DNA from: Dulcicalothrix desertica PCC 7102
GTDB lineage: Bacteria > Cyanobacteriota > Cyanobacteriia > Cyanobacteriales > Nostocaceae
Length of the DNA: 47,313 bases
Assembly: GCF_003991905.1 (NCBI RefSeq)
Contig: NZ_RSCL01000049.1
Location: forward strand, 1-47,313
Direction: 5' to 3'
This document shows positions 27,776 to 36,979 of this stretch, piece after piece (positions within the stretch are counted from its first letter, which is position 1; each line of letters starts with the position of its first letter). The translations under genes and the position numbers were made by a program. A model generated the notes under the pieces. It searched no databases and was not told where the DNA came from. It saw only the letters and a list, made by a program, of their open reading frames with translations.

Positions 27776-30100
27776 ATACTCAGCAAAGTTCAACATATCC
27801 GCAAAAAGCTTCTCAGCTACTTGCTTCTTCACCCCATTCATCGTTGAACCATCAATGAACTTTTCGCGCTGCTTCTGCATTTCCGAAACTTTCTTTTTAC
27901 CCATCGCGCGACGTAGCAAGTCAGCTTGACCTAGTGTATATCCAGCCATATCCTGAGCAATTTTCATAATTTGCTCCTGATACACCATAATACCGTAAGT
28001 CTCATCAAGAATTGGTTCCAAAAGATGACTTTCATAATCAATTTCCTCACGTCCGTGCTTACGGTCGATAAAGTGAGGAATTAAGCCTGCATCTAATGGT
28101 CCCGGTCGATACAGCGCTAAAATAGAAGAAATATCTTCTATATTAGATGGTTTTAAATCGCGTACTATTTGCTTCATCCCAGATGATTCTAGCTGAAAAA
28201 TTCCTTCTAGCTCACCTGACTCCAATAATTCAAACGTTTTTTTCACGTCATTAGGCAACCTGGCATTTTCTCCACCTTTGGCAAATATTCTCTGAGCTTT
28301 ACGTTCTAAACTGGTAATTTCATATGGGTCAAGCTTACAGTTATGATTTTGCTGTATCAAGTCGAGAGCGTTTTGAATCATGGTAAGATTCTTCAACCCT
28401 AAAAAGTCCATCTTCAATAACCCAATCGAATCTAAGTCTTCCATATAATACTGGGTTATCACCGAACCGTCGTTGTTACGCTGTAATGGTACAATCTCAT
28501 CTAACGGTTCGGCAGAAATTACTACACCCGCAGCGTGTACACCAAAGGTTTTATTTGTTCCCTCAATACGTATTGCCATATCAAGCCAATGTTTGACTCT
28601 AGGGTCATTATCATATTTTTCTTTAAAATCTGGTGATGGGGTATCGTCGGCAATCATTTTTGCAAGGGGTGTTGGTTTACCACGCGATACCGGGATTAAT
28701 TTTGCCATTTTATCAGATTCCCCATAGGGAATATTCAACACCCTGGCAACGTCTTTTAATACCGACTTTGATGTTAAACGGTTAAAAGTGATAATTTGTG
28801 CAACTCTCTCGGCGCCATATTTGCTAGTAACATATTCAATAACTGCATCACGCTTAGAGATACAGAAGTCTGTATCGATATCAGGCATTGACTTCCGTTC
28901 AGGATTTAAAAACCGCTCAAATAATAACCCGTGGTGTACAGGGTCAATATTTGTAATACCCATTGAGAACGCTACTAATGAACCTGCTGCTGAACCTCTA
29001 CCTGGACCTACAGCTATATTGTTATCTCTAGCAAACTTAATATAATCCCAAACAATTAAAAAGTATCCAGAGAATCCCATCTGCTGAATCATTTTTAATT
29101 CATATTCCATTCGCTCTCTATAAGTAACATCTAATTCGCTTCTACTTCTACACCGCTGCTTTTCGAGTATCCCTTCCCAAGCAACCTCCTCTACAAACGT
29201 ATCGGTTGTATGTCCTGCTGGAATTGGATAATTAGGAATCCTCGGTTCACCAAGAATATTATATTGCTCTACCTTATCAGAAACTTCTTCTGTATTATTT
29301 ACTGCTTCTTCAATAACATCATCAGGTAAATGGTCACGAAATAATTGCCGCATTTCCTCAGCGGACTTTAAATACTCGGTACCGCTATACCGCATTCGGT
29401 TATCTTCGACAATTAATTTACCCGTTTGAATACACAGTAGTGCGTCGTGTGCTTCTACGTCAAAACAGGAAATAAAGTGCGAATCATTTGTTGCAACAAT
29501 TTTTATACCAAGCTCGCGCGCAATTCTAACAATTTCAACGTTGACAATTCTATCTTCTTGTGAACCGTGGTCTTGAATTTCTAGGTAAAAATCATCCCCA
29601 AACACATCTTTATACCATTGTGCGACTTTCCGCGCGGCATCTGGTCTATTACTTAAAATCGCTTGCGGTATTTCTCCACCCAAACAAGCGCTAGTCACTA
29701 TCAAATCTTCGTGATACTTCTGTAATAACTCTTTATTTATACAAGGACGTGAAAAAATACCCTTACCTTGAACACCCTCAAGGTGCGATATCGATGTTAA
29801 CTTAACTAAATTTTTATAACCCTTAGTACTTTTCGCTAAAACTACTTGGTGATACTTCGGGCGCCGCTCCTGTTTTGTGATATCACCGTTAATAATATAC
29901 ATCTCATTGCCAATTATCGGCTTGATGGTCTTACCCCGGCAAATCTTAATCAATTCAACCGCACCATACATTACACCGTGGTCGGTCAGGGCAATTGCCT
30001 TCATCCCTAACTCAATAGCACGGTCTATCAATTCTGGCAACTGACTGGCGCCGTCCAACAAGCTGTAATCACTATGAATGTGTAGAGGTACGAAAGACAT
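27464..30100 (-). CDS. dnaE: DNA polymerase III alpha, N-terminal part with split intein N-half
   Basis: Replicative polymerase, first of two gene pieces. Residues 1-775 are extein: the PHP domain ([20 protein letters not shown]), then the polymerase region with [19 protein letters not shown], and the helical stretch ending at MLNFAEY. From Cys776 the protein is the N-half of the split DnaE intein (103 residues). The mature alpha subunit forms by trans-splicing with a second gene that carries the C-half, which is not in this window. The structure is characteristic of cyanobacteria. The stop at 27464 is the natural end, not a truncation. Confidence 0.97.
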   Translation of the reverse strand: MSFVPLHIHSDYSLLDGASQLPELIDRAIELGMKAIALTDHGVMYGAVELIKICRGKTIKPIIGNEMYIINGDITKQERRPKYHQVVLAKSTKGYKNLVKLTSISHLEGVQGKGIFSRPCINKELLQKYHEDLIVTSACLGGEIPQAILSNRPDAARKVAQWYKDVFGDDFYLEIQDHGSQEDRIVNVEIVRIARELGIKIVATNDSHFISCFDVEAHDALLCIQTGKLIVEDNRMRYSGTEYLKSAEEMRQLFRDHLPDDVIEEAVNNTEEVSDKVEQYNILGEPRIPNYPIPAGHTTDTFVEEVAWEGILEKQRCRSRSELDVTYRERMEYELKMIQQMGFSGYFLIVWDYIKFARDNNIAVGPGRGSAAGSLVAFSMGITNIDPVHHGLLFERFLNPERKSMPDIDTDFCISKRDAVIEYVTSKYGAERVAQIITFNRLTSKSVLKDVARVLNIPYGESDKMAKLIPVSRGKPTPLAKMIADDTPSPDFKEKYDNDPRVKHWLDMAIRIEGTNKTFGVHAAGVVISAEPLDEIVPLQRNNDGSVITQYYMEDLDSIGLLKMDFLGLKNLTMIQNALDLIQQNHNCKLDPYEITSLERKAQRIFAKGGENARLPNDVKKTFELLESGELEGIFQLESSGMKQIVRDLKPSNIEDISSILALYRPGPLDAGLIPHFIDRKHGREEIDYESHLLEPILDETYGIMVYQEQIMKIAQDMAGYTLGQADLLRRAMGKKKVSEMQKQREKFIDGSTMNGVKKQVAEKLFADMLNFAEYCLSYDTEILTMEYGFLKIGEIVEKEIECSVFTVDSNGIVYTQPIAQWHNRGRQEVFEYELENGAVIRATRDHKFMTTDGKMAPIDEIFAQGLDLLQVSNLSEV

Positions 30101-30226
30101 AGCTTTTTATAAAAATAATTAATATCAGGTCATTATTATATGCCCGTGCGACTCCATTGCTTCAATTTTGTAATCAAAAAAAGTAAATCTTATGTACTGT
30201 ATGGTATACAATTCGTATCGTTTTAA

Positions 30227-30329
30227 AACGGATACAACGGATGTAACGGATAAATTATTAGTTACAAACGCTCCAAAGTAGTTATTCACGCATCAACTAT
30301 CCGTTACATCCGTTCCGGAATCCGTTGCC
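30227..30329. repeat. AACGGAT / ATCCGTT inverted repeat arrays upstream of dnaE
   Basis: AACGGATACAACGGATG and a third unit at 30227-30251, then ATCCGTTACATCCGTT and ATCCGTTGCC at 30297-30329 in the opposite sense. The two blocks can pair into a long hairpin. They lie in the 408-bp gap upstream of dnaE, which otherwise holds no gene. Confidence 0.7.
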
Positions 30330-30409
30330 AATCATCTACAGCAACCAAGGATTAAAAGGAGTGCAACTAGAAATAAACAAATTACGGCAGCTTAAAATAA
30401 TTTAAACAA

Positions 30410-30439
30410 ATTCCCGACTTTTTTAAAAAGGTCGGGAAT
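30410..30439. terminator. Bidirectional hairpin terminator
   Basis: ATTCCCGACTTTTTTA and its complement AAAAAGGTCGGGAAT form a near-perfect stem with T and A runs on either side. Read leftward it follows the small gene that ends at 30509, so it probably ends that transcript. Confidence 0.6.
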
Positions 30440-30508
30440 CTGAAGTATAGCTATATATATACGTGTTACAACTAAAATAAAAATATTGCACCCGTAATAA
30501 TACCTATA

Positions 30509-30679
30509 TTAATACTGCCCCTTAGCATCGCAATGTTTCTCCCAACATCGCTGCAAAAGCTCTACTCGGTAAACATGAGCAAACCTTCTGGGATTGAGTA
30601 TAGGGGATTTTTCGCCAAGCAAGGGCTGGTTTAAATACTGCCAAACGGGGAATCTTATGTTTGTTTGTTCTGGAGTCAT
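30509..30679 (-). CDS. Small hypothetical protein
   Basis: 56 residues from the ATG at 30679 (MTPEQTNIRFPVWQYLNQPL, ending RCWEKHCDAKGQY); the frame extends to a GTG at 30748. It is rich in aromatic and basic residues, with no signal or membrane segment. I cannot name it. Ordinary composition and a terminator just downstream suggest a real gene, but no clear ribosome binding site is seen. Confidence 0.4.
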   Translation of the reverse strand: MTPEQTNIRFPVWQYLNQPLLGEKSPILNPRRFAHVYRVELLQRCWEKHCDAKGQY

Positions 30680-30911
30680 ATCAAAAGTAAGCAGGATGGT
30701 GTAAAAGTGTTCTACAGTGTTTGATTTGTAATTATGAATACCTAACACTGAATATACAAGTCAAAGATTACACATTCTGCTGACGATTGTCTTTGTGGCA
30801 ATTGCGGAATATTTCAATTTGTAGCAATATCTATTTTTTTAACTCACGCAATGCTAAGTAAACCTGATTTTTTGGGAATACTAACGATAAGTAATCAGGT
30901 CTTGCAGCATT

Positions 30912-31493
30912 ATGAGAAAAAACATCTCCTTATTAAACCCGTTATGGAGTTTAATTATTGGATATCTGGTTTGGGTTGACCCTGCATTAGCTGAAATTGT
31001 TCCGGATAGCACTTTACCAGTCAATTCTAGCGTTACACCTGGATGTACTACTTGCACAATTAATGGTAGGACAGTAAGCGCTAGTTCTGAGTTTGGGTTC
31101 AATTGAAATGTGACAATTAATACTATCAGTTTTAACCAGAACTTAGGTTTGGTTAAATTGCCAGTCAATATAATAGACTCTTCAACGCAAATAGCGCAAA
31201 GTTGTTCAGCACTAGGCAAACTAGCAAGTAATCAAAATAAATTTACAATTATTGGACATAGTGGACTATCATCAAGTCCAGATAGTTTGCTTTTAGAACA
31301 AGTCGCAACTGAGTTAATCGATATAAATATTCAAGAAACATCAAATCATCTTGAGAAGGCGCCTTTTAATATTACACAATTACACGAAAAACAAATCATT
31401 GAAGCACATGCATGGGTAATTGATGCGAAAGGAGAAGTTACTTTAGTAGCAACAGCAATACCTAAATCATATATCAATACTATTTGTCAGTAG
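30912..31493 (+). pseudogene. Internally deleted TPS-type filamentous haemagglutinin
   Basis: The first 64 codons give a signal peptide (ending DPALA) and the start of a two-partner-secretion domain (IVPDSTLPVNSSVTPGC, CTINGRTVS), then SEFGFN and TGA. The next frame (31107-31493) reads the usual C-terminal tail of cyanobacterial haemagglutinin-like exoproteins: LGLVKLPVNIIDSSTQIAQSC, FTIIGHSGLSSSPDSLL. Hundreds of residues between the two are missing. A deletion has joined the ends out of frame. No TpsB partner is seen nearby. Confidence 0.8.
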
Positions 31494-31547
31494 TGTAGCA
31501 CAGGCGCCTTTCTTATCTCTGTGGACTTTGTGTCTAATAAGGTAAAT

Positions 31548-31597
31548 AACCCTGCTGTTTGAAAGCAGGGTTGGATGTAAGGACTAAAGTCCTTAGT
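31548..31597. terminator. Hairpins between converging genes
   Basis: AACCCTGC / GCAGGGTT (31548-31572) forms a short stem. AAGGACTAAAGTCCTTAG (about 31579-31597) is a second small palindrome of a common dispersed type. Then come CGAA repeats. They separate the exoprotein remnant from flv1. Confidence 0.5.
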
Positions 31598-31634
31598 ACG
31601 AACGAACGAATAAACGAACGAAGGGATTTTTTAT

Positions 31635-33344
31635 TTAATAATAACTTCCTGATTTGCGGTGATGAACTGCGGTAACTGCATTTTGCTGCATAACGGCGCC
31701 ATTATCAACGGTTGCGTATATTACCCAGTGGTCGCCACATTCCATCCGTTTATTGACGCTGCACTCTAAATATGCTATAGCATCTCCTAATACTGTACAG
31801 CCATTATCAGCAGTACTTGTATCAAAACCATTAAAGCGTTCTTCTCCAGGTGCAAAGTTTTTGCGGAAGTGTTTCATATATTCTTGGTAGTTATTTTCTG
31901 CCAAGATATTTAAAACGAATTTGTTTCCTGAATGTAATAGTGATTCTATCGCGCGTTCTTTCGCAATAGCCACAGTCAAACCTGGTGGGTTAAATGTAGC
32001 TTGCGATACCCAGGCGCCCATCATCGCGGTTGAGACTTCACCAAGTCTTGCAGTTAAAACGCATACTGAACCCACGATGCGACCAACAGCTTGTTCTACT
32101 GGACTAGCAGCAGGTTGAGGTAAGCGCATTTTACGCGCACGTTTTAAAGATTGGGTAAAGTCAATAGCTGCTTCTTCGCAATCTTTGAGTACTCTATCGG
32201 ATGGCTTGAATCTTGCGCGTATTGTTTCAAACCCAAATTTAAATCCTGCTTCTTTGAGTTTACCTTCAATTAAATCGAAAGCTTCACCACTCCAGCCATA
32301 GGAACCGAATACACCTGCAAGTTTGTTGGTATCACCAACAGATAATACCGTACCAAGGGCTGTATGAATAGGTGTAGGAGCATGTCCTCCAATAGTGGGA
32401 GACCCAATTATAAATCCTTCCGATTTTTGCACCGCATCTTTTATTACTTCGGGTTCGGCAAATTCGCAGTTTATCAACTCGACTGCCACACCACCCTTAG
32501 TTAAACCCAATGCAATTGCTTGTGCTAAAGTCGCGGTGTTTCCATAAGCAGAAGCATATAATAACGCGACTTTAATCTCACGATGAGAAAGCGCACGACT
32601 CCATTCTTCGTAAGATTTTACCAGTTCCATCAAGCCGTATCGCACCAAAGGCCCATGACCACAAGCTAGCATCCTAACTTGGTAATCAGAAATTTTCTCT
32701 AGTGCTGGTTTAATATGACTTGCATTCGGCGCCATCACACTATCATAATAATAGCGTTGGTCTTCCTTAAATTTGTCCCAATCTTCATCAAAAATTTCAT
32801 CACCGCAAACGTGCGCGCTAAATAGTTTGTCAGTGTAAAGAATTTGAGTTTGTTGGTCGTAAGTGCAAAGTCCTTCGGGCCATCTAGGGCTAGGAATTGG
32901 TATAAATTTTAACACGTGACCTCTACCTAAATCAAGGTCTTCTTTACCCCGCATCGCTAACACTTTTAAATTCGGGTTAGTAAATGCTGCCTTTAGATAT
33001 GCGGCTCCTGGTACAGATGTAACAAAAGTTAAATCAGGGCAAATTTCGAGTAATGCCCGTAATGTAGCCATACGGTTTGGGCTAAAGTGACCAATGATTA
33101 CATAATCAAAGCTCTTTAATTCCAAACAGCGCTTAATAGCTTCTTTGTATACTTCAGTAAAAGTTTCAGGAGGGGGGTCAATAATGGCAACTTTATCGGC
33201 TTGAATTACATATGAATTTACCGTTGTGCCCCTAGAGAGCGCATATTCAATTTCAAAACGTTGCCGTGTCCAACTGCGCGCGCGTAATACTGTAGTATCT
33301 GTTGCAATTGGCAAGACTTGCACATCACGAGAATTTTCGCTCAT
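31635..33344 (-). CDS. flv1: Diflavin flavodiiron protein, Flv1-type
   Basis: A 569-residue three-domain protein: a metallo-beta-lactamase-like di-iron domain (about 30-260), a flavodoxin domain (about 262-400; LLYASAYGNTATLAQAI) and a C-terminal flavin-reductase domain (about 420-569). The di-iron ligand block, normally H-x-E-x-D-H, reads GHFSPNRM, and the later His is Arg in SPRWPEG, as in Flv1/Flv2-type proteins with altered metal ligands. Such proteins act with a canonical partner to pass electrons from NAD(P)H/ferredoxin to oxygen. It lies 112 bp downstream of the Flv3-type gene on the same strand, so the pair is complete. Confidence 0.87.
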   Translation of the reverse strand: MSENSRDVQVLPIATDTTVLRARSWTRQRFEIEYALSRGTTVNSYVIQADKVAIIDPPPETFTEVYKEAIKRCLELKSFDYVIIGHFSPNRMATLRALLEICPDLTFVTSVPGAAYLKAAFTNPNLKVLAMRGKEDLDLGRGHVLKFIPIPSPRWPEGLCTYDQQTQILYTDKLFSAHVCGDEIFDEDWDKFKEDQRYYYDSVMAPNASHIKPALEKISDYQVRMLACGHGPLVRYGLMELVKSYEEWSRALSHREIKVALLYASAYGNTATLAQAIALGLTKGGVAVELINCEFAEPEVIKDAVQKSEGFIIGSPTIGGHAPTPIHTALGTVLSVGDTNKLAGVFGSYGWSGEAFDLIEGKLKEAGFKFGFETIRARFKPSDRVLKDCEEAAIDFTQSLKRARKMRLPQPAASPVEQAVGRIVGSVCVLTARLGEVSTAMMGAWVSQATFNPPGLTVAIAKERAIESLLHSGNKFVLNILAENNYQEYMKHFRKNFAPGEERFNGFDTSTADNGCTVLGDAIAYLECSVNKRMECGDHWVIYATVDNGAVMQQNAVTAVHHRKSGSYY

Positions 33345-33370
33345 AGGTTAAGGGATGAGATATATATTAT

Positions 33371-33449
33371 GTAGAGACGCGACACGTCGCGTCTTTGTGG
33401 ATTTGTGGTTCTTTGTGGATTTGGGAGACGTGACATGTCACGTCTCTAC
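33371..33449. repeat. Two GTAGAGACG palindromes between flv3 and flv1
   Basis: GTAGAGACGCGAC / GTCGCGTCT at 33371-33394 and GAGACGTGACATGTCACGTC at 33425-33444 (continuing TCTAC) lie in the 112-bp spacer. If flv3 and flv1 share a transcript, it carries two hairpins here, which could set their relative amounts. Confidence 0.75.
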
Positions 33450-33456
33450 ACAACAA

Positions 33457-35175
33457 TTAATAATAATTTCCAACCTTACGGTGGCGGACTGCGGTGATGC
33501 CTTCAAGTTTGGCGACGCGACCTTCTTTGACGGTGCAGTACATAATCCAGTGGTCGCTGCATTCCATGCTGTCAGCGATTTCACATTCTATGTATGCTAA
33601 TGCGTCAGCAAGAATGGGGCACCCGTTTTTTGCTGTTTGCGTTTTAACATCAGCAAATCTATCGGCGCCGGGATGTAAGCGCTTCAAGAAATGTCTTTTT
33701 AATTCTTTGTAATTGCCTTCTTCTAATACGTTAAGGACAATTTTGTCACCCACTTGCATGAAGGACTCAATCGCGCGGTCTTTGGCAACAGCAACAGTAA
33801 ACCCTAATGGTTGTAAACTTGCCTGTGCAACCCACGAAGCGAGCATTGCGCTTTTAACACCGTATTTTTGACTAGTAATAATATATAAACCATTACTAAT
33901 ACGACCAAGTGCTTTTTCCATGTTGACATCAAGCGATTTAACTTGCTTAATGTTACGGTCACGAACTAGCATTTGCCCAATATCAATACCAGCTTCTTCA
34001 CAAAGTTGATAAGTAGCAGGGCTTGGTGTTTCTTTAATCTTAATTGCTGGGAAAGCTTCTTTAATACCTTGTTCAGTAAACTGTCTGCGTAACGAATCAA
34101 TTGGTTCATCGTCACCACCAAAAGATTCAAAGAAACCAACAAATTGCTTTTCTTTCGCGACAGCCAAGAGTGAACTAATACCAGCCTGGGCAGTAACACT
34201 CGTGCTAGGAGGCATACCAATTACTATACCCGATGCACGTCCAGCAAGTCCTTGAATTTCTTGAACATCAGCAGTATTCAAATCAAGAGCTTCTACACCA
34301 ACACCCGTTTTAAGTAAACCGTGGGAAATTGCATGGCCCAGTTTATCACTATAGCCATAGCCACCTACGAAGAACAAACCAACTGTGGTGTCAGCTTTAG
34401 CTTGTACTTGACTCCAGTTGTGATATCTTTCTTTCAAAAAGTCGAGGTGATGGTAAAGTAGCGGCCCGTGTCCATTCGCAATAATCTTGATTTCTCCAAG
34501 TTCGCTCATTTTTTTCATTGCATTCAACAATGAGCGTGCGTTTGGACCCATCAAACAATCGTAGTAAAAACGGAAGTCAGGTTCAATCGCTTCCAAATCG
34601 ACATCGAATGTATCATCGCTACAGTAGTGCATTCCAAACGCATCACACGTAAATAGCGTTTTGGTTTTATGGTCAAAGCTGAAGATAGTATCAGGCCAGT
34701 GTAAATTAGGTGCTGATATAAACTCAATTTCGTGTCCATCACCTAAATCTACACGGTCTCCAGATTTGACGATTCTTTTACTAAACGGGTCATGAACTAA
34801 ATTATCCAAAAATTGTAGCGCCACTTTCGATGCTAACACTGTAGCGCGCGGCGCCAACTGGAGAACGTCTTCCACTAACCCACTATGGTCAGGTTCAGTG
34901 TGGCTGACGATAATATAGTCAATTGCCTTTGGGTTAACAAGACTCTTCAGCGTATCTAAATATAAATCGCGGAATTTAACATGCGAAGTATCAACCAAGA
35001 CAATTTTATCGCCCTTAATTAGATACGAGTTATAAGTCGTACCATTTTGCAGACCGAACTCAATATCAAAGCGGTCGCGGTCCCAATCAAGCGAACGAAT
35101 CGCTGTAATATTTGGGGCAATTTCAACTGTCTGTATTGTTAGCCGACGTTGGACGTTCTCTGTGAGGGCTACCAT
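33457..35175 (-). CDS. flv3: Diflavin flavodiiron protein, Flv3-type
   Basis: 572 residues from the ATG at 35175 (MVALTENVQRRLTIQ), preceded by GGAGAG; an upstream in-frame start at 35193 is less likely. The domain order is as in Flv1. Here the di-iron ligands are canonical: SHTEPDHSG, APNLHWPDT, FTCDAFG, NGHGPLL. The flavodoxin domain (VGLFFVGGYGYSDKLGHAI) and flavin-reductase domain follow. The directly adjacent flv3-flv1 order, with no gene between, resembles the heterocyst-associated Flv1B/Flv3B pair of Anabaena rather than flv4-orf-flv2. That assignment is inference. Confidence 0.87.
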   Translation of the reverse strand: MVALTENVQRRLTIQTVEIAPNITAIRSLDWDRDRFDIEFGLQNGTTYNSYLIKGDKIVLVDTSHVKFRDLYLDTLKSLVNPKAIDYIIVSHTEPDHSGLVEDVLQLAPRATVLASKVALQFLDNLVHDPFSKRIVKSGDRVDLGDGHEIEFISAPNLHWPDTIFSFDHKTKTLFTCDAFGMHYCSDDTFDVDLEAIEPDFRFYYDCLMGPNARSLLNAMKKMSELGEIKIIANGHGPLLYHHLDFLKERYHNWSQVQAKADTTVGLFFVGGYGYSDKLGHAISHGLLKTGVGVEALDLNTADVQEIQGLAGRASGIVIGMPPSTSVTAQAGISSLLAVAKEKQFVGFFESFGGDDEPIDSLRRQFTEQGIKEAFPAIKIKETPSPATYQLCEEAGIDIGQMLVRDRNIKQVKSLDVNMEKALGRISNGLYIITSQKYGVKSAMLASWVAQASLQPLGFTVAVAKDRAIESFMQVGDKIVLNVLEEGNYKELKRHFLKRLHPGADRFADVKTQTAKNGCPILADALAYIECEIADSMECSDHWIMYCTVKEGRVAKLEGITAVRHRKVGNYY

Positions 35176-35990
35176 GCGTTCTCTCCGAAGCACCTAATAT
35201 AGTTGAGCTTTTCCTGTCTATATTCTGCTCATAAATATTTTTGTAAAGTTGTTTTAAAGCTTATTTTTTTTAAAAGTCAACTTGTAATCAATGATGCAAA
35301 TTCTCAGCAGTATTTATTACACAAAAACAGTTAGTATATATAACTTTAAAACAGAGCATATATTAACATTTCCACACCCAAATATATGTTAAATTATTTC
35401 AGCATTTATCATTTTAAATTCTTACTCTTGTGGAACAGGCATCCTGCCTGTGTATTCATGTATTTTTTTTACCACAGAGACCACAAGAGAACACAGAGAA
35501 AGGATAAATTAACCACGAAGACACCGTTAAAATTAATTACCTGCAATTTTATAAACAAATAAAAAGGCATCCAGGACAGCTTGGATACCTTTTATAAACT
35601 CAAGAATAAAACGTCTAAAATTTAATACATAGTTATTAATTTAAAATAGGATTTAAGCTGCAACTTGTAAGTGCATTGTAGAGACGCGATACCCAAGCGT
35701 CTCTGCATGAATGTGATATATTTTTTCGCCGCTTACTTACCTAAAATTAGGTGATTGAATAAAAGCACTTATGCGGTTGCCCAAATTAACATCATTACGG
35801 TTCCGTCGTTGGTACTACAGCACTGATGCGACAGTAACAAAGTAGCGCAATTGTCGGAGTTCCATTTAATAACCTGAAGTTATTAGTTGAGCGCTAAAAA
35901 CGACTTGGACAATTTCCCTAGGTTATTTTACCTTTGATTTATGGGTTCACATTTATTAATCAGTAAAGTGTTTGTTGAGGAGAAATCAGT
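35176..35990. other. Large spacer with several dispersed repeats
   Basis: No convincing gene. It holds CTTGTGGAACAGGCATCCTGCCTGT (35427-35451, hyphen-free copy of a repeat also found inside the gene at 44315), a stem AAAAGGCATCCA / TTGGATACCTTTT near 35562-35594 that may be a terminator, and a GTAGAGACG palindrome at 35678-35706. A 24-codon frame starting ATG 35771 is too short to support. Confidence 0.55.
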
Positions 35991-36545
35991 ATGAATCGAA
36001 AAGCTTTATTACTAGCTATTCTTGGTTTTGTGCTTTGCGTCAGCTTGTCTGTTATGGGTAGTGTAAATGCTATACCATCAAACCAGAGGGTTTTAGTTCA
36101 AATTAAGAATGCTTCACCTACTTCGGGTGGGCGCATTGAGGTCGTTAAACGATTTATTCAAGCAGTTGAAGCTAAGGATATTAGTACAATTAATCAGTTA
36201 GTGACAGAAAATATTGTTTTAGAGCAACCTTTTTCTAGACTGCGACCAGGAGGTATTCGAGTGGAAGGTAAGCAAGCTGCAAATACTTTTTTCAATCGAA
36301 TTTTTAGCCAGTATTCTCAAATTCTCTTTGTGAATGTAATCTTTCGTCAGTCAAAGTTTGACAACGCTGTGATTCTGGAAGGACAGGGTGATTTCCGTAT
36401 GGCAAGCAATCAAAACCCTTACCGGAATCAGTACATTGGTGTACTTGAGGTTGTTGATGGGCGAATTGCTCTGATTCGAGAGTATTTCAATCCCTTGATT
36501 GAACCTGATTTGTCTAGTCTTGATAACAGTAATCCAAATCAATAG
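35991..36545 (+). CDS. Exported NTF2/SnoaL-like protein
   Basis: 184 residues, with GAGGAGA 10 bases before the ATG. The signal peptide (KALLLAILGFVLCVSLSVMG) is probably cleaved near VNA. The mature part is one SnoaL-like cone-shaped domain: VVKRFIQAVEAKDISTINQL, then LVTENIVLEQPF, IRVEGKQAANTFF, and the closing GRIALIREYFNPL, typical of the fold. Members include enzymes and ligand-binding proteins; the ligand is unknown. A GTAGAGACG palindrome starts at the stop codon (36545-36568) and may shape the 3' end. Confidence 0.75.
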   Translation: MNRKALLLAILGFVLCVSLSVMGSVNAIPSNQRVLVQIKNASPTSGGRIEVVKRFIQAVEAKDISTINQLVTENIVLEQPFSRLRPGGIRVEGKQAANTFFNRIFSQYSQILFVNVIFRQSKFDNAVILEGQGDFRMASNQNPYRNQYIGVLEVVDGRIALIREYFNPLIEPDLSSLDNSNPNQ

Positions 36546-36617
36546 TAGAGACGTTACATGTAACGTCTGTCAGGTTTTAAATGAGTTTACCATTTACCTC
36601 AAGGGAAAGTATATCGA

Positions 36618-36809
36618 ATGTGGACATTTGTAGATAGAGCAAAAGTTGATTGTAGTCGATTTATACCATACTATACTGGTAAAGTTACGCAAACAATTTC
36701 TTTAAAAAATTGGGGCACCACTACTTCAGTTATAGTCACAATTGAACCAGAAGTTGGAATTACGCAACCAACTGCACAACAGATGATGACGGGTAGTGTT
36801 ACTATTTAA
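36618..36809 (+). CDS. Small hypothetical protein
   Basis: 63 residues, ATG preceded by AAGGGAAAG. The sequence is beta-rich (KVTQTISLKNWGTTTSVIVT, then TIEPEVGITQP), without signal or membrane segment. The family is not recognised. It sits 72 bp after the NTF2-like gene and could be its partner or a fragment of a longer protein. Confidence 0.4.
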   Translation: MWTFVDRAKVDCSRFIPYYTGKVTQTISLKNWGTTTSVIVTIEPEVGITQPTAQQMMTGSVTI

Positions 36810-36907
36810 GGCGCCTGGTCTCTTAAGTAGAGACTGGGCTTTTACCTATATTAGGAGGCGCCACTCCATCAAAAACCCTTATTGTTTTAAATATTAACTT
36901 AAATACT

Positions 36908-36947
36908 AAAAACCCTGACTTCAATTAATGTAAAGTCGGGTTTTTTT
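36908..36947. terminator. Bidirectional rho-independent terminator
   Basis: AAAAACCCTGACTT and AAAGTCGGGTTTTTTT form a stem around a ten-base loop with a T run on the right and an A run on the left. It separates the rightward small genes from the leftward STAND ATPase gene. Confidence 0.8.
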
Positions 36948-36979
36948 AATTCAAAAGCCCGTTTCAAACAAATTACCTT

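Noticed and set aside
27464-30100. dnaE as a truncated pseudogene
   Set aside because: The early end is the natural boundary of the split-intein N-half.
35771-35845. Short ATG frame coding MRLPKLTSLRFRRWYY
   Set aside because: Only 24 codons, no ribosome binding site and no known match; noted as part of the spacer only.
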